Below are positions 12,304 to 23,600 of a stretch of DNA of 64,000 nt, one piece after another. The stretch spans positions 965,001 to 1,029,000 of the forward strand of contig JAMWET010000947.1 in assembly GCA_024036415.1 (NCBI GenBank), given 5' to 3'. The stretch is from Prochilodus magdalenae. Its lineage: Eukaryota; Chordata; Actinopteri; Characiformes; Prochilodontidae. The notes under the pieces were generated by a model. That model did no database searches. It worked only from the letters and a program-made list of their open reading frames with translations, and was not told where the DNA came from. Positions within the stretch are counted from its first letter, which is position 1; each line of letters starts with the position of its first letter. The position numbers were made by a program, and so were the translations under genes.

Positions 12304-12675
12304 CAGTAGTTCCAAGCCTGGGCCTGGAGGTGTTTTCCCTGCTATTAGTGCACCTGATCCAACATATCTGCTAGGTATCAAGCCCCTCCTGGGGTTAAGT
12401 GTGTTTTGGTAGGAAAACTAAAAAATGTGCAATGTCTTACAGATCTGCTGTAAGTCAGTGATTAATGGAAACTGATTAGGCCCTATTAAAATGTTGACTT
12501 AACGTATATGTAATGGCTGTACATCTGCATATTTTATTAATGATATTTGTATTGTAATATTGTTTTTTTCTGAGAGATGATAAACACTTCCTGCCTCCAG
12601 CAAACAGCTTTACATTTTTTTGGTAGGAAACTAAAAAATGTGCAGGGTCTTCCAGAACCAGGTTCAGGGACACTG
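12304..12675. mobile_element. MITE with CAGT-type ends, interrupted by the 157-bp block
   Basis: The ends 'cagtagttccaagcctgggc' and 'gaaccaggttcagggacactg' are imperfect inverted repeats of the fish MITE type CAGTGGTTCCCAA-CCTGGTCCTGGAGG. The middle is split: 'ttttggtaggaaa(a)ctaaa' through 'aaatgtgca' occurs at 12404-12431 and again at 12618-12643, flanking the 157-bp block. These flanking direct repeats are MITE sequence present twice. Confidence 0.7.
12452..12608. repeat. Dispersed 157-bp block, copy 2 (inside a MITE)
   Basis: Second copy of the 11293-11449 block, in the same orientation and about 1.16 kb away. It is preceded by 'cttacagatctgctgtaag', a short palindrome absent from copy 1, and lies between 26-28 bp direct repeats of the host MITE. 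Confidence 0.9.
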
Positions 12676-13947
12676 TACCAAAGAGTTTACTGTCTCTAAA
12701 GCCCTGATGACAGAAAGTTAGCATGTGAAATAGTCCAGAATAACTGATAGTTTTGTGATAAGAGTGCAGCCTAAAACATGTTTTTCAGGTTCATGCATGA
12801 CAGAGAAGTGCATGCATTGTAGGGCAAAAGGGCCCTCAAAGAAAACATAGTTTACCATCACCAGCGTTTCACACTAAAGCCCAGTGGATAGGAGTAGGTT
12901 CACTTGTGATTTTCAACAGTATGTTAAATGTCTATAATTGTATTGTGTATTTGATATAGAGACCCCTGGTTCCTATCACTGCCACTGTGAAGAAAGTCTG
13001 AGTCTGAATGTTTCTCCACAAATAATTATGAGATCTATTCAGTAGATATGGGGAAAGTCGATAGCATTCCTACCATGAAGTGTTCACACAATGCAAATGG
13101 GGGATTTTCCAATGTAGTAAAACAAAGCTGAAGAAATGTTTTTAATATGTAAGTAACATTGTTATGTGTAAAGTACATGAAAGATCTGCTGTAAGGCATT
13201 TCAATAGGACCGTACTGCAGCTTCTCATTGAACAAGTGGATACTTGTGTGAACTTCATTGGAATGGGAGGGACTGAGATTTAGAACGTGTCTTACAAGAA
13301 ATAAGCCCTTCACTTACACCTTCCTCCCTTGTCCATTTCCCGGTCTGTCTCCACACTCTCTGATGAAAGTCTATTTTTGTCAAATGGGTCATCCTAGCTA
13401 TCATGCCAAGGTAAACCCCTTCCAAAAATACCATTAGTGAGCCGACACGCTGCATTCTGTTATGCCCTGCCAAATGTCACCAGAGGTGCTATGTTCCAAT
13501 ATATCAAATATACACCCACTACTTTCTTTCGTTCGCCATTTTTCGTCACTGAGCTATTAAATTCCTTTGTAGCGTACGGCCCATTTAGAAAGAGCTTGCA
13601 ATATATTAGAATTATATGTGGAACATATTATGTGGGAATGGCATGCACGGTCAAATACACATTTAAAAAATGGACTATTCAATGGAGCATGCAACTAACC
13701 TATGCAGAACTATTCAGATGTGGGTACACTCTAAAATGAAGGCTCCACTGGAATGTTCTTTCAGGAACTATTCATGTTTCAAGAACCTTTAAAAGGCAGA
13801 TTAGGTTTCTTCAAGAACCTTCAAAAAGTTTTAAGAGGCCTGCCTTAAGATTTGTGTTTGGGGAAGTTTGATTCTTGGAGGCACTGTCGGTGTTCCTGGA
13901 GTCACTAGTGTTCCACCAGTGAGGCAGTTTGAAAAAAAAATCCTATG
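12676..13947. other. Intergenic, no feature recognised
   Basis: Only short ORFs, none recognisable. The stretch 13745-13830 contains repeated 'tcaagaacctt' phrases, also echoed at 15690-15770 ('aaagaaccctttctggta'), which looks like debris of an old MITE. Confidence 0.4.
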
Positions 13948-14287
13948 ACCCTAATTCCATAAAATGTTGGCACAGTGTGTGAAATGATAATAAAAAATTA
14001 AAAGCAGTGATTAGTAAATAATCTTTGAGGTGTATTTAATTAAAATACGCAAACACTTTGTTTTTATCAATATATGCTCATTCCGAATGTTCCAAAACAC
14101 TGGGACAGGAGCATGATTACCACTGCAACGTCACCTTTCCTTTTATAAAGTCCTCGATTACCATTTAGGGACTGAAGATAAAAAACATTCTACAGTTATA
14201 AGTCTTCAACTTCAGAGTCTTCAAAGTGTCTAACCTCAACTCATCCTCGCTCACAAAGGACAACGATTTTCATGGATGCTTCTTTTA

Positions 14288-15078
14288 CAGTGGGGCAAAA
14301 AAGTATTTAGTCAACCACTGATTGTGCAAGTTCTCCTACTTAGAAAGAACAGAGAGGTCTGTAATTTTCATCATAGGTACACTTCAACTACGAGAGACAA
14401 AATGAGAAGAAAAATCCAGGAAATCACACTGTAGGATTATTAAAGAATTTATTTGTAAATTATGGCGGAAAAAAGTATAATAATGGTCATGGTCAATAAC
14501 AAACAAGCTAGATTTCTGGCTCTCACAGACCTGTAACAACTTCTTTAAGAAGTTGTCCACTTGTCCTCTACTTGTGCATCCCAAGAACACCATACCTACT
14601 GTTTTTCTGCAAAGGGGACAGGACGACCGATCCGTGTTAAGCGAAGAATGAATGGGGCCATGTATTGTGAGATTTTTACCCAAACCCTCCTTCCATCATT
14701 GAGAGCATTGAAGATGGAACGTGGCTGGGTCTTCCAGCATGACAATGATCTCAAACACACCGCTCGGGCAACGAAGGAGTGGCTCCGTAAAAATGATTTC
14801 AAGGTCCTGGAGTGGCCTAGCCAGTCTCCAGACCTTAACCCCATAGAAAATTTGTGGAGGGAGTTGAAAGTTTGTGTTGCCCAGCGACAGCCCCAAAACA
14901 TCACTGCTCTAAAGGAGATCTGCATGGAGGAATGGGTTGGAATACAACTACAGTGAGTGCAAACTCACTAGTAGAAGAGTTGAAGTGTACCTATGATGAA
15001 AAGTACAGACCTCTCTCATCTATCTAAGTAGGAGAACTTGCACAATCAGTGGCTGAGTAAATACTTTTTGCCCCACTG
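14288..15078 (+). mobile_element. Internally deleted Tc1-like transposon
   Basis: The element is bounded by TA on both sides (14286-14287 and 15079-15080), the normal Tc1/mariner target duplication. Terminal inverted repeats of about 101 bp (14288-14389 and 14978-15078) begin CAGTGGGGCAAAAA. It is 791 bp long, against about 1.6 kb for intact fish Tc1 elements, so roughly half is missing: the DNA-binding half of the transposase and part of the 5' leader. The arms are nearly identical, which suggests moderate age. Confidence 0.92.
14561..14956 (+). pseudogene. Tc1 transposase, C-terminal DDE fragment
   Basis: The frame encodes the second half of a Tc1 transposase. From about residue 55 it shows the catalytic block FQHDND with KHTA after it (second acidic residue), then [19 protein letters not shown] (third acidic residue, E of NPIENLW). 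The first catalytic D and the paired HTH DNA-binding domain are absent because the element is deleted upstream. The first ~15 residues run through the deletion junction and are not native transposase. The copy cannot make an active enzyme but could be mobilised in trans through its intact ends. Confidence 0.92.
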
Positions 15079-15080
15079 TA

Positions 15081-15128
15081 TATCCAAGGACTTCTTTTAT
15101 ATCCAAAGACTTCTTTTATATCCAAGCA
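15081..15128. repeat. 19-bp direct repeat, 2.5 copies, next to Tc1
   Basis: Two full units of 'tatccaaRgacttctttta' and a partial third follow the right end of the Tc1 directly. The sequence left of the Tc1 ends 'gcttctttta', similar to the tail of the unit. Confidence 0.75.
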
Positions 15129-15394
15129 TATGCATCACCTGTTTAGGATTTTTTTATATATATTTTACAGCATTCTTAGACTTAAATCGGTGCAGCCCCA
15201 ACTTTGGAATGTGTTACAGGCATCAATTTCAAAATTAAGATATATTCAAGAAAAACTGTGAAGCTGGTAAGATAAAACACCACATACATTTTTATAAACC
15301 ATTTTTTCTTAAAATACAGGTCAATGAGATTGATAAACCACTACATTCTGTTTTTATTTGCATTTTATCTATTGTCCTCCTTTTGGAAATGGAT

Positions 15395-16381
15395 TCACAC
15401 ATTAACAAAAAAAACCCAAAGTAATTCAGAAACTGAATCAACAACAAAGTGAAATAAATAATTACAAAGAAAATGTAAAAAATATATTCATATATATTTT
15501 TATTAATTTCTACATATTAATGGAAATATAAATATTATGTAAAAAGCACTTGGGAAAGTACAAATCAATGACTTCATACACTGAGGACCCTTCTAACTGT
15601 ATAATAAAAAAAATTGTGTTGGTTAACTAAACTGAAGCAGCTTCAACTCAGTGAGGTAATATTTTTGGGGCTCTTTAAATGCAGTTCTTCTAAAAGAACC
15701 ATCCACTGAAGGGTTCTTCAGGCAGCCAAAAGTGGTTGCTCAATGTCATTCCTTCAAAGAACCCTTTCTGGTATCTTTATTTTTGTGAGTGTAGATGGCT
15801 GCTGGAGTTTGACGAATGAATCATAGTGTAGACCTGCTGGATGAGGTGCATTCCATGGCATAGAGATCAAGGACAGAGTATTTGCCTGAGGATCATCTGT
15901 GTCCTCACTTACCAGTACAAAATTCAATGTCACTTAATTTGACAAGGCCCTCCGTAAATGACCAGCTGTTCTACTCTAAAGCTGAACAGGCAGCATGAAA
16001 AAGATGTCAGTGATTCTAATTATACAATTTTCTGACACCATCTTTAGCAGACATGAATGGGACAGAGCCCAGGTTCAGCTTAGTCGGTCTAGCTGCTATA
16101 GCAGAAACCATTCTTAGGTAAAGACACACCCTGAATTCAATGATAGGTGTGTTACCTTCTGTTCAAATAGCTCTTGCATGGTCAAGATCAACAGGTACGA
16201 AGTGGATGTGATTGCTTTTACCTAGACCATTTCATAAACTTGGATAATGGTGACTTTCAGAAAGGAATACTGTAGGATAAATTCTGGGTCTGAATTAATC
16301 TACACTTTTAAAGGTGGCAAGAGAAAACTCCAACCTGCTGTTTTGTCATTATAATTCTAATCAGTGTCAAGCAGGTTCTCC
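15395..16381. other. Intergenic, no feature recognised
   Basis: AT-rich at the left, mixed composition at the right. No coding, RNA or clear repeat signature was seen. Confidence 0.4.
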
Positions 16382-17360
16382 ATGTTTAAAAGCATAGTTG
16401 GCTGAGCTGAAAAGCATTACTTAATGAGTGACGATACCTTCATCTGAACAAATCAAGTATCCTGAAGACGAAGCTGATGGAGTGTATTCAGCCAAGCTCA
16501 TGTTTTTGAAAGGGATTATTGAGGGGCAGAGTGGAGGTAAACAGACTGGGTGCCGACCTATGAAATCATGTGAGATCAGTCTAAAAACTTTGGAGAACAA
16601 ATGGACCCAGTTTTACTCCTGTTCGTGACTATTACCAAAGAATTTGCAGTAACTGTGGCTTTTATCCAAGCTCTTGTTTTTGGATGGGAATACTGAAGGG
16701 TAGGGTGGAGGTAAACGGGTTGGGTACCGACCTATGAGATCATATCATGTTTACAAAGTTTTGGAGAACTATTCGACACAGTTTTACTCTTTTTTCCTAC
16801 TCCACAACTAGGTAAATCCCCAATGTTTAAAAGCACATTTGGCTAAACTGAAATGCATCTATCAATGGGTGACGATACCCTCTACTGAGAAACCCATTTT
16901 AAACAGTAAGCTTTAAAGAACTGACAAAAAGTCTTCAGCCAAGCCCTAGTTTTTGAATGGGAATGTTGAAGGATGGGGTAACTCAAGGGTAAGGTGGAGG
17001 TAAAAAGGGTTGGGTGCTGACCAATGAGAGATCACGTCATGTCTAAAAATGCTGAATTTGGGCAGGTTTCGGAGAACAACCCCACCCAGTTTTACTTTTG
17101 ACCATGGCTATAAGCAAAATATCTGCAGTAGTCCACAAAGTGATTTAGAAACATGAAGGTAGTTTTGATGAAGAGTCTTCATTCAAGCTCGAGTTTTTGG
17201 ATGCCAATATTGAAGAATGGGAATACTGAAGAGTAAATTGGAGGTAAATAGGTAGGGTGCGACCTAAGAGATCAGATCATCTCTACAAACACTGGGTTTG
17301 GTCAGGTTTTGCAAAACAAACAGACAGGTAGGTAGGTAGATAGGTAGGTAGGTAGGTAGG

Positions 17361-17433
<73 letters not shown>

Positions 17434-17451
17434 GATAGATAAGTAGGTAGG

Positions 17452-17502
<51 letters not shown>

Positions 17503-17606
17503 GTATGTAGGTAGGTAGGTAGATAGATAGATAGATAGATAGATAGATCGATAGATAGATAGATAGATAGATAGATGATAGATAAGTAGGTAGGTAGGTA
17601 GGTAGG

Positions 17607-17669
<63 letters not shown>

Positions 17670-17698
17670 GTAGGTAGGTAGGTAGGTAGGTAGGTAGG

Positions 17699-17745
<47 letters not shown>

Positions 17746-17797
17746 GTAGGTAGGTAGGTAGGTAGATAGGTCGGTAGATAGGTAGATAGATAGATAT

Positions 17798-17833
<36 letters not shown>

Positions 17834-17885
17834 GTAGGTAGGTAGGTAGGTAGATAGGTCGGTAGATAGGTAGATAGATAGATAT

Positions 17886-17937
<52 letters not shown>

Positions 17938-17981
17938 GTAGGTCGGTAGATAGGTAGATAGATAGATATATAGATAGATAT

Positions 17982-18016
<35 letters not shown>

Positions 18017-18029
18017 TATAGATAGATAT

Positions 18030-18089
<60 letters not shown>

Positions 18090-18240
18090 GTAGGTAGGTA
18101 GGTAGGTAGGTAGATAGATAGATAGTGGAGGTAAATGGGTTGAGTGCTGACCTATAAAATCCTATCATGTCTTAAGATTTGAGCCGGTTCTGGAGGACAA
18201 ACAGACCCAGTTTTCCATGACTAGAAGCAAAGAATCTGCA
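16382..18240. repeat. Degenerate tandem array, interrupted by a microsatellite
   Basis: A core reading roughly 'gtggaggtaaacgggttggg' then 'tgccgacctatgagatcat' and 'gagaacaaacagacccagtt' recurs at 16531, 16705, 16994, 17238 and 18125. A second motif, 'atgtttaaaagca' followed by 'gtgacgatacc', occurs at 16382 and 16823, so a larger unit of about 441 bp is also visible. The phrase 'aagaatttgcagtaactgtgg' ends copies near 16654 and 18228. Copies are roughly 70-85% alike by eye. The GATA/GGTA block replaces most of the spacer between copies 4 and 5. I do not recognise the family. Confidence 0.8.
17323..18124. repeat. Compound (GATA)n/(GGTA)n microsatellite, ~800 bp
   Basis: The block alternates long GATA runs with GGTA runs. 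A higher-order pattern is visible: 'ggtcggtagataggtagata' followed by 'gatagatatata' appears at 17769, 17857 and 17941, so 84-88 bp segments have been duplicated. The 288-codon ORF on the minus strand (YLSIYLS/YLPTYLP) is simply this repeat translated and has no support as a gene. Confidence 0.98.
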
Positions 18241-18689
18241 GTAACTGTGGACCTCAGTTCATGTCGTGATACTGAACCACCCATGCAGTTGTAGTTGTTG
18301 GGTGCGAGTCCTACCCAGCACCTACAAGGGAACACACACTAACAATGATACACTGCCTGTAAAGAAATGAACCCTGTCTTTTTTGTCAGCTTGATTCTCC
18401 TAGTTTTCACTGAACCAAGGCATTAGCCTGAAGGGCATCAGTTAACACCCAACACCGATTAACTCGTTTTAAACAGCTATAGTGTAGTGAAACTGGCGCA
18501 GAGCCTTCAGTCCGGCCTAATCAGACTATGTGTCCTTCTGCTCTGATAAAGAAGCTCCAACAGGCGACCACCGTCCAGCTGGTCCCACCGCATGCCCCCA
18601 AGCCTGTGGGTGTAATTTGATGCTCGAGGAGGCTGCCATCACATGGTGGAAATTTCCACGGTGGCTTCCCTGTTAAATGGGTATGGTCT

Positions 18690-20070
18690 AGAGGAGCGAC
18701 GAGCAGACAGGCGTCCGCCTTCCTCCCAGCGCTTCTGATAGAGACTCTTAGCAGCACTTTCCTCGACGGAATCAGGTGGGTCCTCGCACACAACAGCTGT
18801 TTATGTGCACGGAGGGGAAAATGCTTTCTCTCGTTTTGCTTTCCTCTCTTTATGTCTTCTCCGACGCCTCATGCAACAGCCGCCACTCGCTTTCCTGTAG
18901 CTTATCACTCCGACGCGCTCAGTGTGCTGGTGCTGTGGACAGATGGCTTCACAAGCTTCTGTCCTCTGCAGGTTCTACCACCTAGAGTGGATCTAATGTC
19001 GGACTCTGCAGTAGTGAAGCCAAGTTTAGCGACCTGCTAGCAGAGAATTACCTGAAGAAGCTGGTGTTCGTGTGCATGCGTTAAAGGGGTGGAACCGCGC
19101 GGAGTGTGCAGCCCAACAAAACACACGAGCACGAGCGCTTCGTCTGAACTGTGAGTGACCATTAAACCGGCCTTTAACACCGGAACCGACGCTGTGTTCG
19201 GGAGAAATCCACCCTTTCTTTCCACACACAGGCAGATGGAAGCACATGTAGGAGCTTAAAGCTCCGTGTGTGGAGGAGCGCGCGCGTGTTTGTGTTTGTA
19301 TGGCAACTACCGCCCTTTCTGTGCACGCTGGTCATTCAATAACGAACTGATAAAGAAAAGGGAGAAAAGGAGGTCTGTTCTTTACTGTCCTTCGCGGAGA
19401 CTGCAAAACAGAGTCTTTTTGCCTAAATAGAAACATATATGTAGTGAAACTGACAGCGTTTGGCGCCAATGGTGCTCAAGACTGGGTTGCGGAGCCGAAG
19501 CTAAACTCGGTCTTCCGCGGGGGGCCGACTAACCTTACATGTACTAGCATACATCTGCCTTAACCGCCCAGCGACCAGTTTATTTACCTAACAAGTCTTT
19601 TCATCAGGTTTTTCCTGAGAACGGCAGGAGTAGGGGTGAGGGGGTCCCTCAAATATGTATGTAGATATATTAGTGTGTGTATGTGTGGAGTGGGGTGGGG
19701 GTGGGAGTTTCTCCCGTGAGTACAGTTAGCATGCTTATCTTCCCCGCATAATGTCGGTTTGGCTGCAAGTTGTCAGGCCAACCACTGAGGAGCTCAACTC
19801 ATATAACTATTCATTTAGTGCTTGGAGAAGGAGACCGTCTCATTGAGCGGTTGGAACCGGGTAACCGGGTGTGTTTCTGCTCGAGTACACCGAAAAAACC
19901 CCGCAGCCACGCCGCCCGTTGTGGACAGGACTGTTGGCCTGTGTTCAACACCAAACACGTCGTTGTCTGTGCGGGTGCTCGGTTAGCTGTTGGTGCGTGT
20001 TACCCGGATGAGCGTCTGACTATACCAACAAAACCCGGGCTTTTCTCGCGCCCCGTTTGCTGGGTGAGTT
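18690..20070 (+). promoter_or_regulatory. CpG-rich block, putative slc38a4 promoter and exon 1
   Basis: CpG is much denser here than anywhere else in the window (for example 'gaggagcgcgcgcgtg' at 19274, 'acgccgcccg' near 19910, 'ttctcgcgccccg' at 20043). The first annotated exon of slc38a4 at 32888 starts with a splice acceptor, so a non-coding exon must lie upstream, and this is the best candidate. A plausible donor, TGCTGG|GTGAGTT, lies at 20063/20064. The ORFs inside do not resemble proteins I know. The link to slc38a4 is inference; the island could instead serve an unseen or minus-strand transcript. No TATA box is convincing. Confidence 0.5.
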
Positions 20071-20608
20071 CTCTTTAATGCATTTACCTGTGCCAATCAT
20101 TTATCCTCAGATGATTTATGGTTTAGGGTTATTCTCCCCTTTCCCAAAACACGGAATCGTCCAGGGGAGGAAATGAATGAGCTGTAGTCTAGAAGATGCA
20201 GTGGAGGAACTAGAACCTTCTGCAGGAGTTGAGAGCGTGTGGTGTGTTTGTCCCACCCACTCTGAGAGTCTCTCTCACACGGGCTGGTGATGTCACCGTA
20301 TTTATACCACATTTCTTTACTGACTTTTCTGATGCCCGTCCACTAAAACTGCCGGTCTCCCTGCCACTCCACTGTATCTATCAGGCTACTCTTGAACCAA
20401 TCGGACCACTAGACTCGGATTAAAAGCACTGCTGCATGAACTAGAAGAACCAGCCCTTATAGTTTCTCAGTGGAGCCTCAAAAAGGAGACACACTGTAAG
20501 AGTTAATGGGGAGGACATTAGCTTCCTAATTTAAATGTAAATGTCTTTGCTTTGGGTGTATCTGTATTTTGTTTCATGGTCTAATATTGCTCCAGAGGGT
20601 TTAATCCA

Positions 20609-20633
20609 GATTAGATTAGATTAGATTAGATTC
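20609..20633. repeat. (ATTAG)n pentanucleotide repeat
   Basis: About five tandem copies of 'attag' at the start of the putative intron 1. Confidence 0.9.
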
Positions 20634-23600
20634 AACTACAGATCTGTTCAGATTGGGTTTTAGGGCATATTACAGATGTGTAGCAACTGTTTGAGATCGA
20701 TCACCAAAAACAAACGCGAAGTACATGAACTTTACACTGAGGCCCCTCGATACAATCTGACCTGAACACACGTCACCCTCTCAGCCGAGTGCCACTCATT
20801 CGCACATGCAAATCAGTAACTGGTCATACTGACTACCTCAAATTGCATCACAAAAGGTCCGTGCCACAGAAACTTTTCGATAGCCCTCTCTAAGTCTAGG
20901 TGTTTTTGATGCTAGAACATGTTTTTCATGGTTTTAAATAACGACAGAAACAGGTCTACCAGTTAACAGAACCAGAACTAACTGGCAAGCCTGGGACATT
21001 TAATGTACTACTGTTTATAAGGGTGATAGTTTAACGCTTCTGTCAAAATGCCCTGATCAAATGGTTTAACCTGAAATGTAGATAACATTTCATTGGGTTC
21101 ACTGAACTTCTAATAGGAAGTGCCGAGCAAATCATATGTTTTACATTCTGTTGATGTGAAATTCAGTTAACTCAGTCAGAACAACTACTACTATTTACGT
21201 CTTCTGGCTTCTGCACTGCATCACCCAGGACTTGAGCTTGCAGTTTCGAGGATGTGGACCGTACTGTCGATTCATGATTTTAAGCTTGTGTTGTTGTTCA
21301 GTTTGAAATCTCTTCTGCGAATGGCTCTGCATCATTTTTTGTGACATCAGTTACTACACAGTAATGTATATATAAATAGACAAACGTGATAACATCACTA
21401 CAAATCGTGTTACGTAAGTTTGACTTTTTGGCAGAGAATTCAGTACCAAACCTAACAGAGATAAGCCTGTACATGTGCCTCCAATTTTAGAGCTTCTGAG
21501 CTTTACTAAAACCAGCCAAGTTCAGGGTCAGTGTAAATAGCAAGCTTCTAGATATAGCTGGTTCTCTAAAGTGAGTCATGAAGACAGAATTTGTGAGAAG
21601 TAAAAGAGAGTAATTTCAGTTTCACTGCCACATCCAGAATTCTATTTTAGTTTGTGTAAGTGATAGGCACTATCAGATGTTGATAGTTTATTCAGTTAAA
21701 GGTGGTTTAACATATCAAACTGGATTATTTATGTGTGTTATAATAAAGCAACATAAGTAGCATCATTGATAAGCAGGAGTTAGATTTTTAATGGAGATGA
21801 AGATAAATAACAACCAGCAAAAATGACCATTCTTTGCCTGTGACAGAGCCTGATGCAACACCTGACGTAGTTGCGTAACAGCCTAGTTCAAGTGGTTCTG
21901 CAATGTGACTGACAGCTGTGTATTCTTGGGTAACCTGTGCAACACGCCTGCATTGAATGCTGAGTTGCTTTCCTTTATGAGTTACACAGTCAGATTTTAG
22001 AAATCTGGAAGACACGGTTTTGAGGATAGCTCCCAATAACTAAACTACACCTAAGGAAAATGCCCATCCATGACCCCTCTGCATGTGCTTCCTCATGTCT
22101 ACACTGTATCCAAACCTTCACTCAGAGCAAAGGGCAGACACTCGAACTGGACCGTATAACAGGGATGTATGTGCTTGTGTGAACTAATTGCCACTGCAGA
22201 TGTGAAGTGGTGCATTGAGACGCTATCGGTTTACGCAAGCTCATCCAACCCACCGTGCCATCATGGAATGTTCAGTCATTGAGGTGTGCGGTGTGTAAGA
22301 CTATATATAGACAGCTGTTTAAGTCAGATTGATTAGATATGTTTAATGCATGTTTAATTTGTTTCCTGAAATACAGGCTGCACAAAGTCACTTCACTAAA
22401 GCTTCTGATTGTACTTGCTATTTCAGCAGTTAATTACTCTTATAATAAATGATATACATCTGTATCACGCTGACCCTAGAAAGTAACTTGTGATATGTTT
22501 ACCTTATCTAAGAACAGAAATCCCCTTGTATAACAAAGCACTTTTTTGGTAGCTTTATAGACGTTTGCTTAAGAGGTTTCATGCTCCGATGCTCCATGCA
22601 CATTGACAAACATTATGTGAGAATTTCACTACAGTGGTATTGATAGGAACCAGATGTCAAATATATACACATATAGCTATCTTATGCACTATGCAATACC
22701 AGCATTGCGTTGCCATTTAACACTTTCATGACCTAGCTCTCTTCATATTACTGCATGTATTGCTTTTAGAGGCATTAAACTCTTAAGATTTCTCACCACC
22801 CATTTTGAACAAGTCTGAGCCAGTCAGCTTCACAAGTATGGAGTATTGACTACTACACAAACTGTTTTAGCGTCAGTCCAAATATCAGTGACCGTACTGA
22901 GCTTTTCAGGGTGGGATACAGTCACCAGATTAAAAAAGCTTTCACTGAACTGTTTAGTAGCTCTCTGGCTGACGAGAGTTTGTTGCATCTATTCCACAGT
23001 ATTATGTCCGGACCTCAGACCCTTTCCTGTGGAAGGTGGCAGAGCTTATACCTTCATATACTGTCAGTCAGGTAGCATGTCTCCAGCAGGGCAGATTCAA
23101 GTGGCAGTTTGGGACCATTTCTGAGTATGTTCATGCGGTTAATTGATCTGAAGTTGGCACAAACATCAGTCAAATTCCAGCTTAATGAGAATGAGATATG
23201 GCAGTATACTGATGTTCAAACTGGGTTGTAATAGTTGCTCTTGGGAGAACATGTTCTTTGATGAGATGGCCCGACTTCCTGTTCTGAAACTAGAGATGAG
23301 ATTGTGTTTTCAGTTATGCGTGTACCGCAGCGTCTTGTTATCTTACAAAGTGTTGTTAACTATGCAGTTATGGTTGGCCTTCTCAAGCCGTTCCGTTATA
23401 CTGTAGAGTTAATGAAGTTGTGTTAATGTTTTAATTTTGTATGTTTCCACGGTTATCAGGATTTATCGGTTAGATATTGAACTGGTGAACTACAGCAATA
23501 GCCAGCACTCACAATCCTGCGTCTTGTCAAGTTTCCAATCAATGTTACACATTGGTCATCGTTATGTGAACAAGTGTCACATTCAGGAGTCTGCCACATG

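Larger units (their letters stand above)
13948..15394. mobile_element. Old DNA transposon, degenerate, hosting a nested Tc1
   Basis: The left end 'accctaattccataaaatgt' (13948) and the right end 'cctccttttggaaatggatt' (about 15376) are inverted and resemble the ends of a fish repeat I know as AATTCCA...GTTGGGAC. Inside the left half, 'caacgtcacctttccttttata' (14128), and in the right half, 'ggaatgtgttacaggcatca' (15209), match subterminal parts of the same family. The two halves are separated by the Tc1 copy at 14288-15078. No usable transposase frame of the outer element remains. Confidence 0.65.

Noticed and set aside
17302..18168. 288-residue minus-strand ORF of repeated YLSIYLS/YLPTYLP
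   Set aside because: It is a direct translation of the GATA/GGTA microsatellite. A tetranucleotide repeat with no stop in that frame gives a long ORF for free; the start and end lie in the tandem array.
19770..20078. 102-residue ORF in the CpG-rich block
   Set aside because: CpG-rich DNA has few stops by chance. The protein matches nothing I know and runs across the candidate splice donor.
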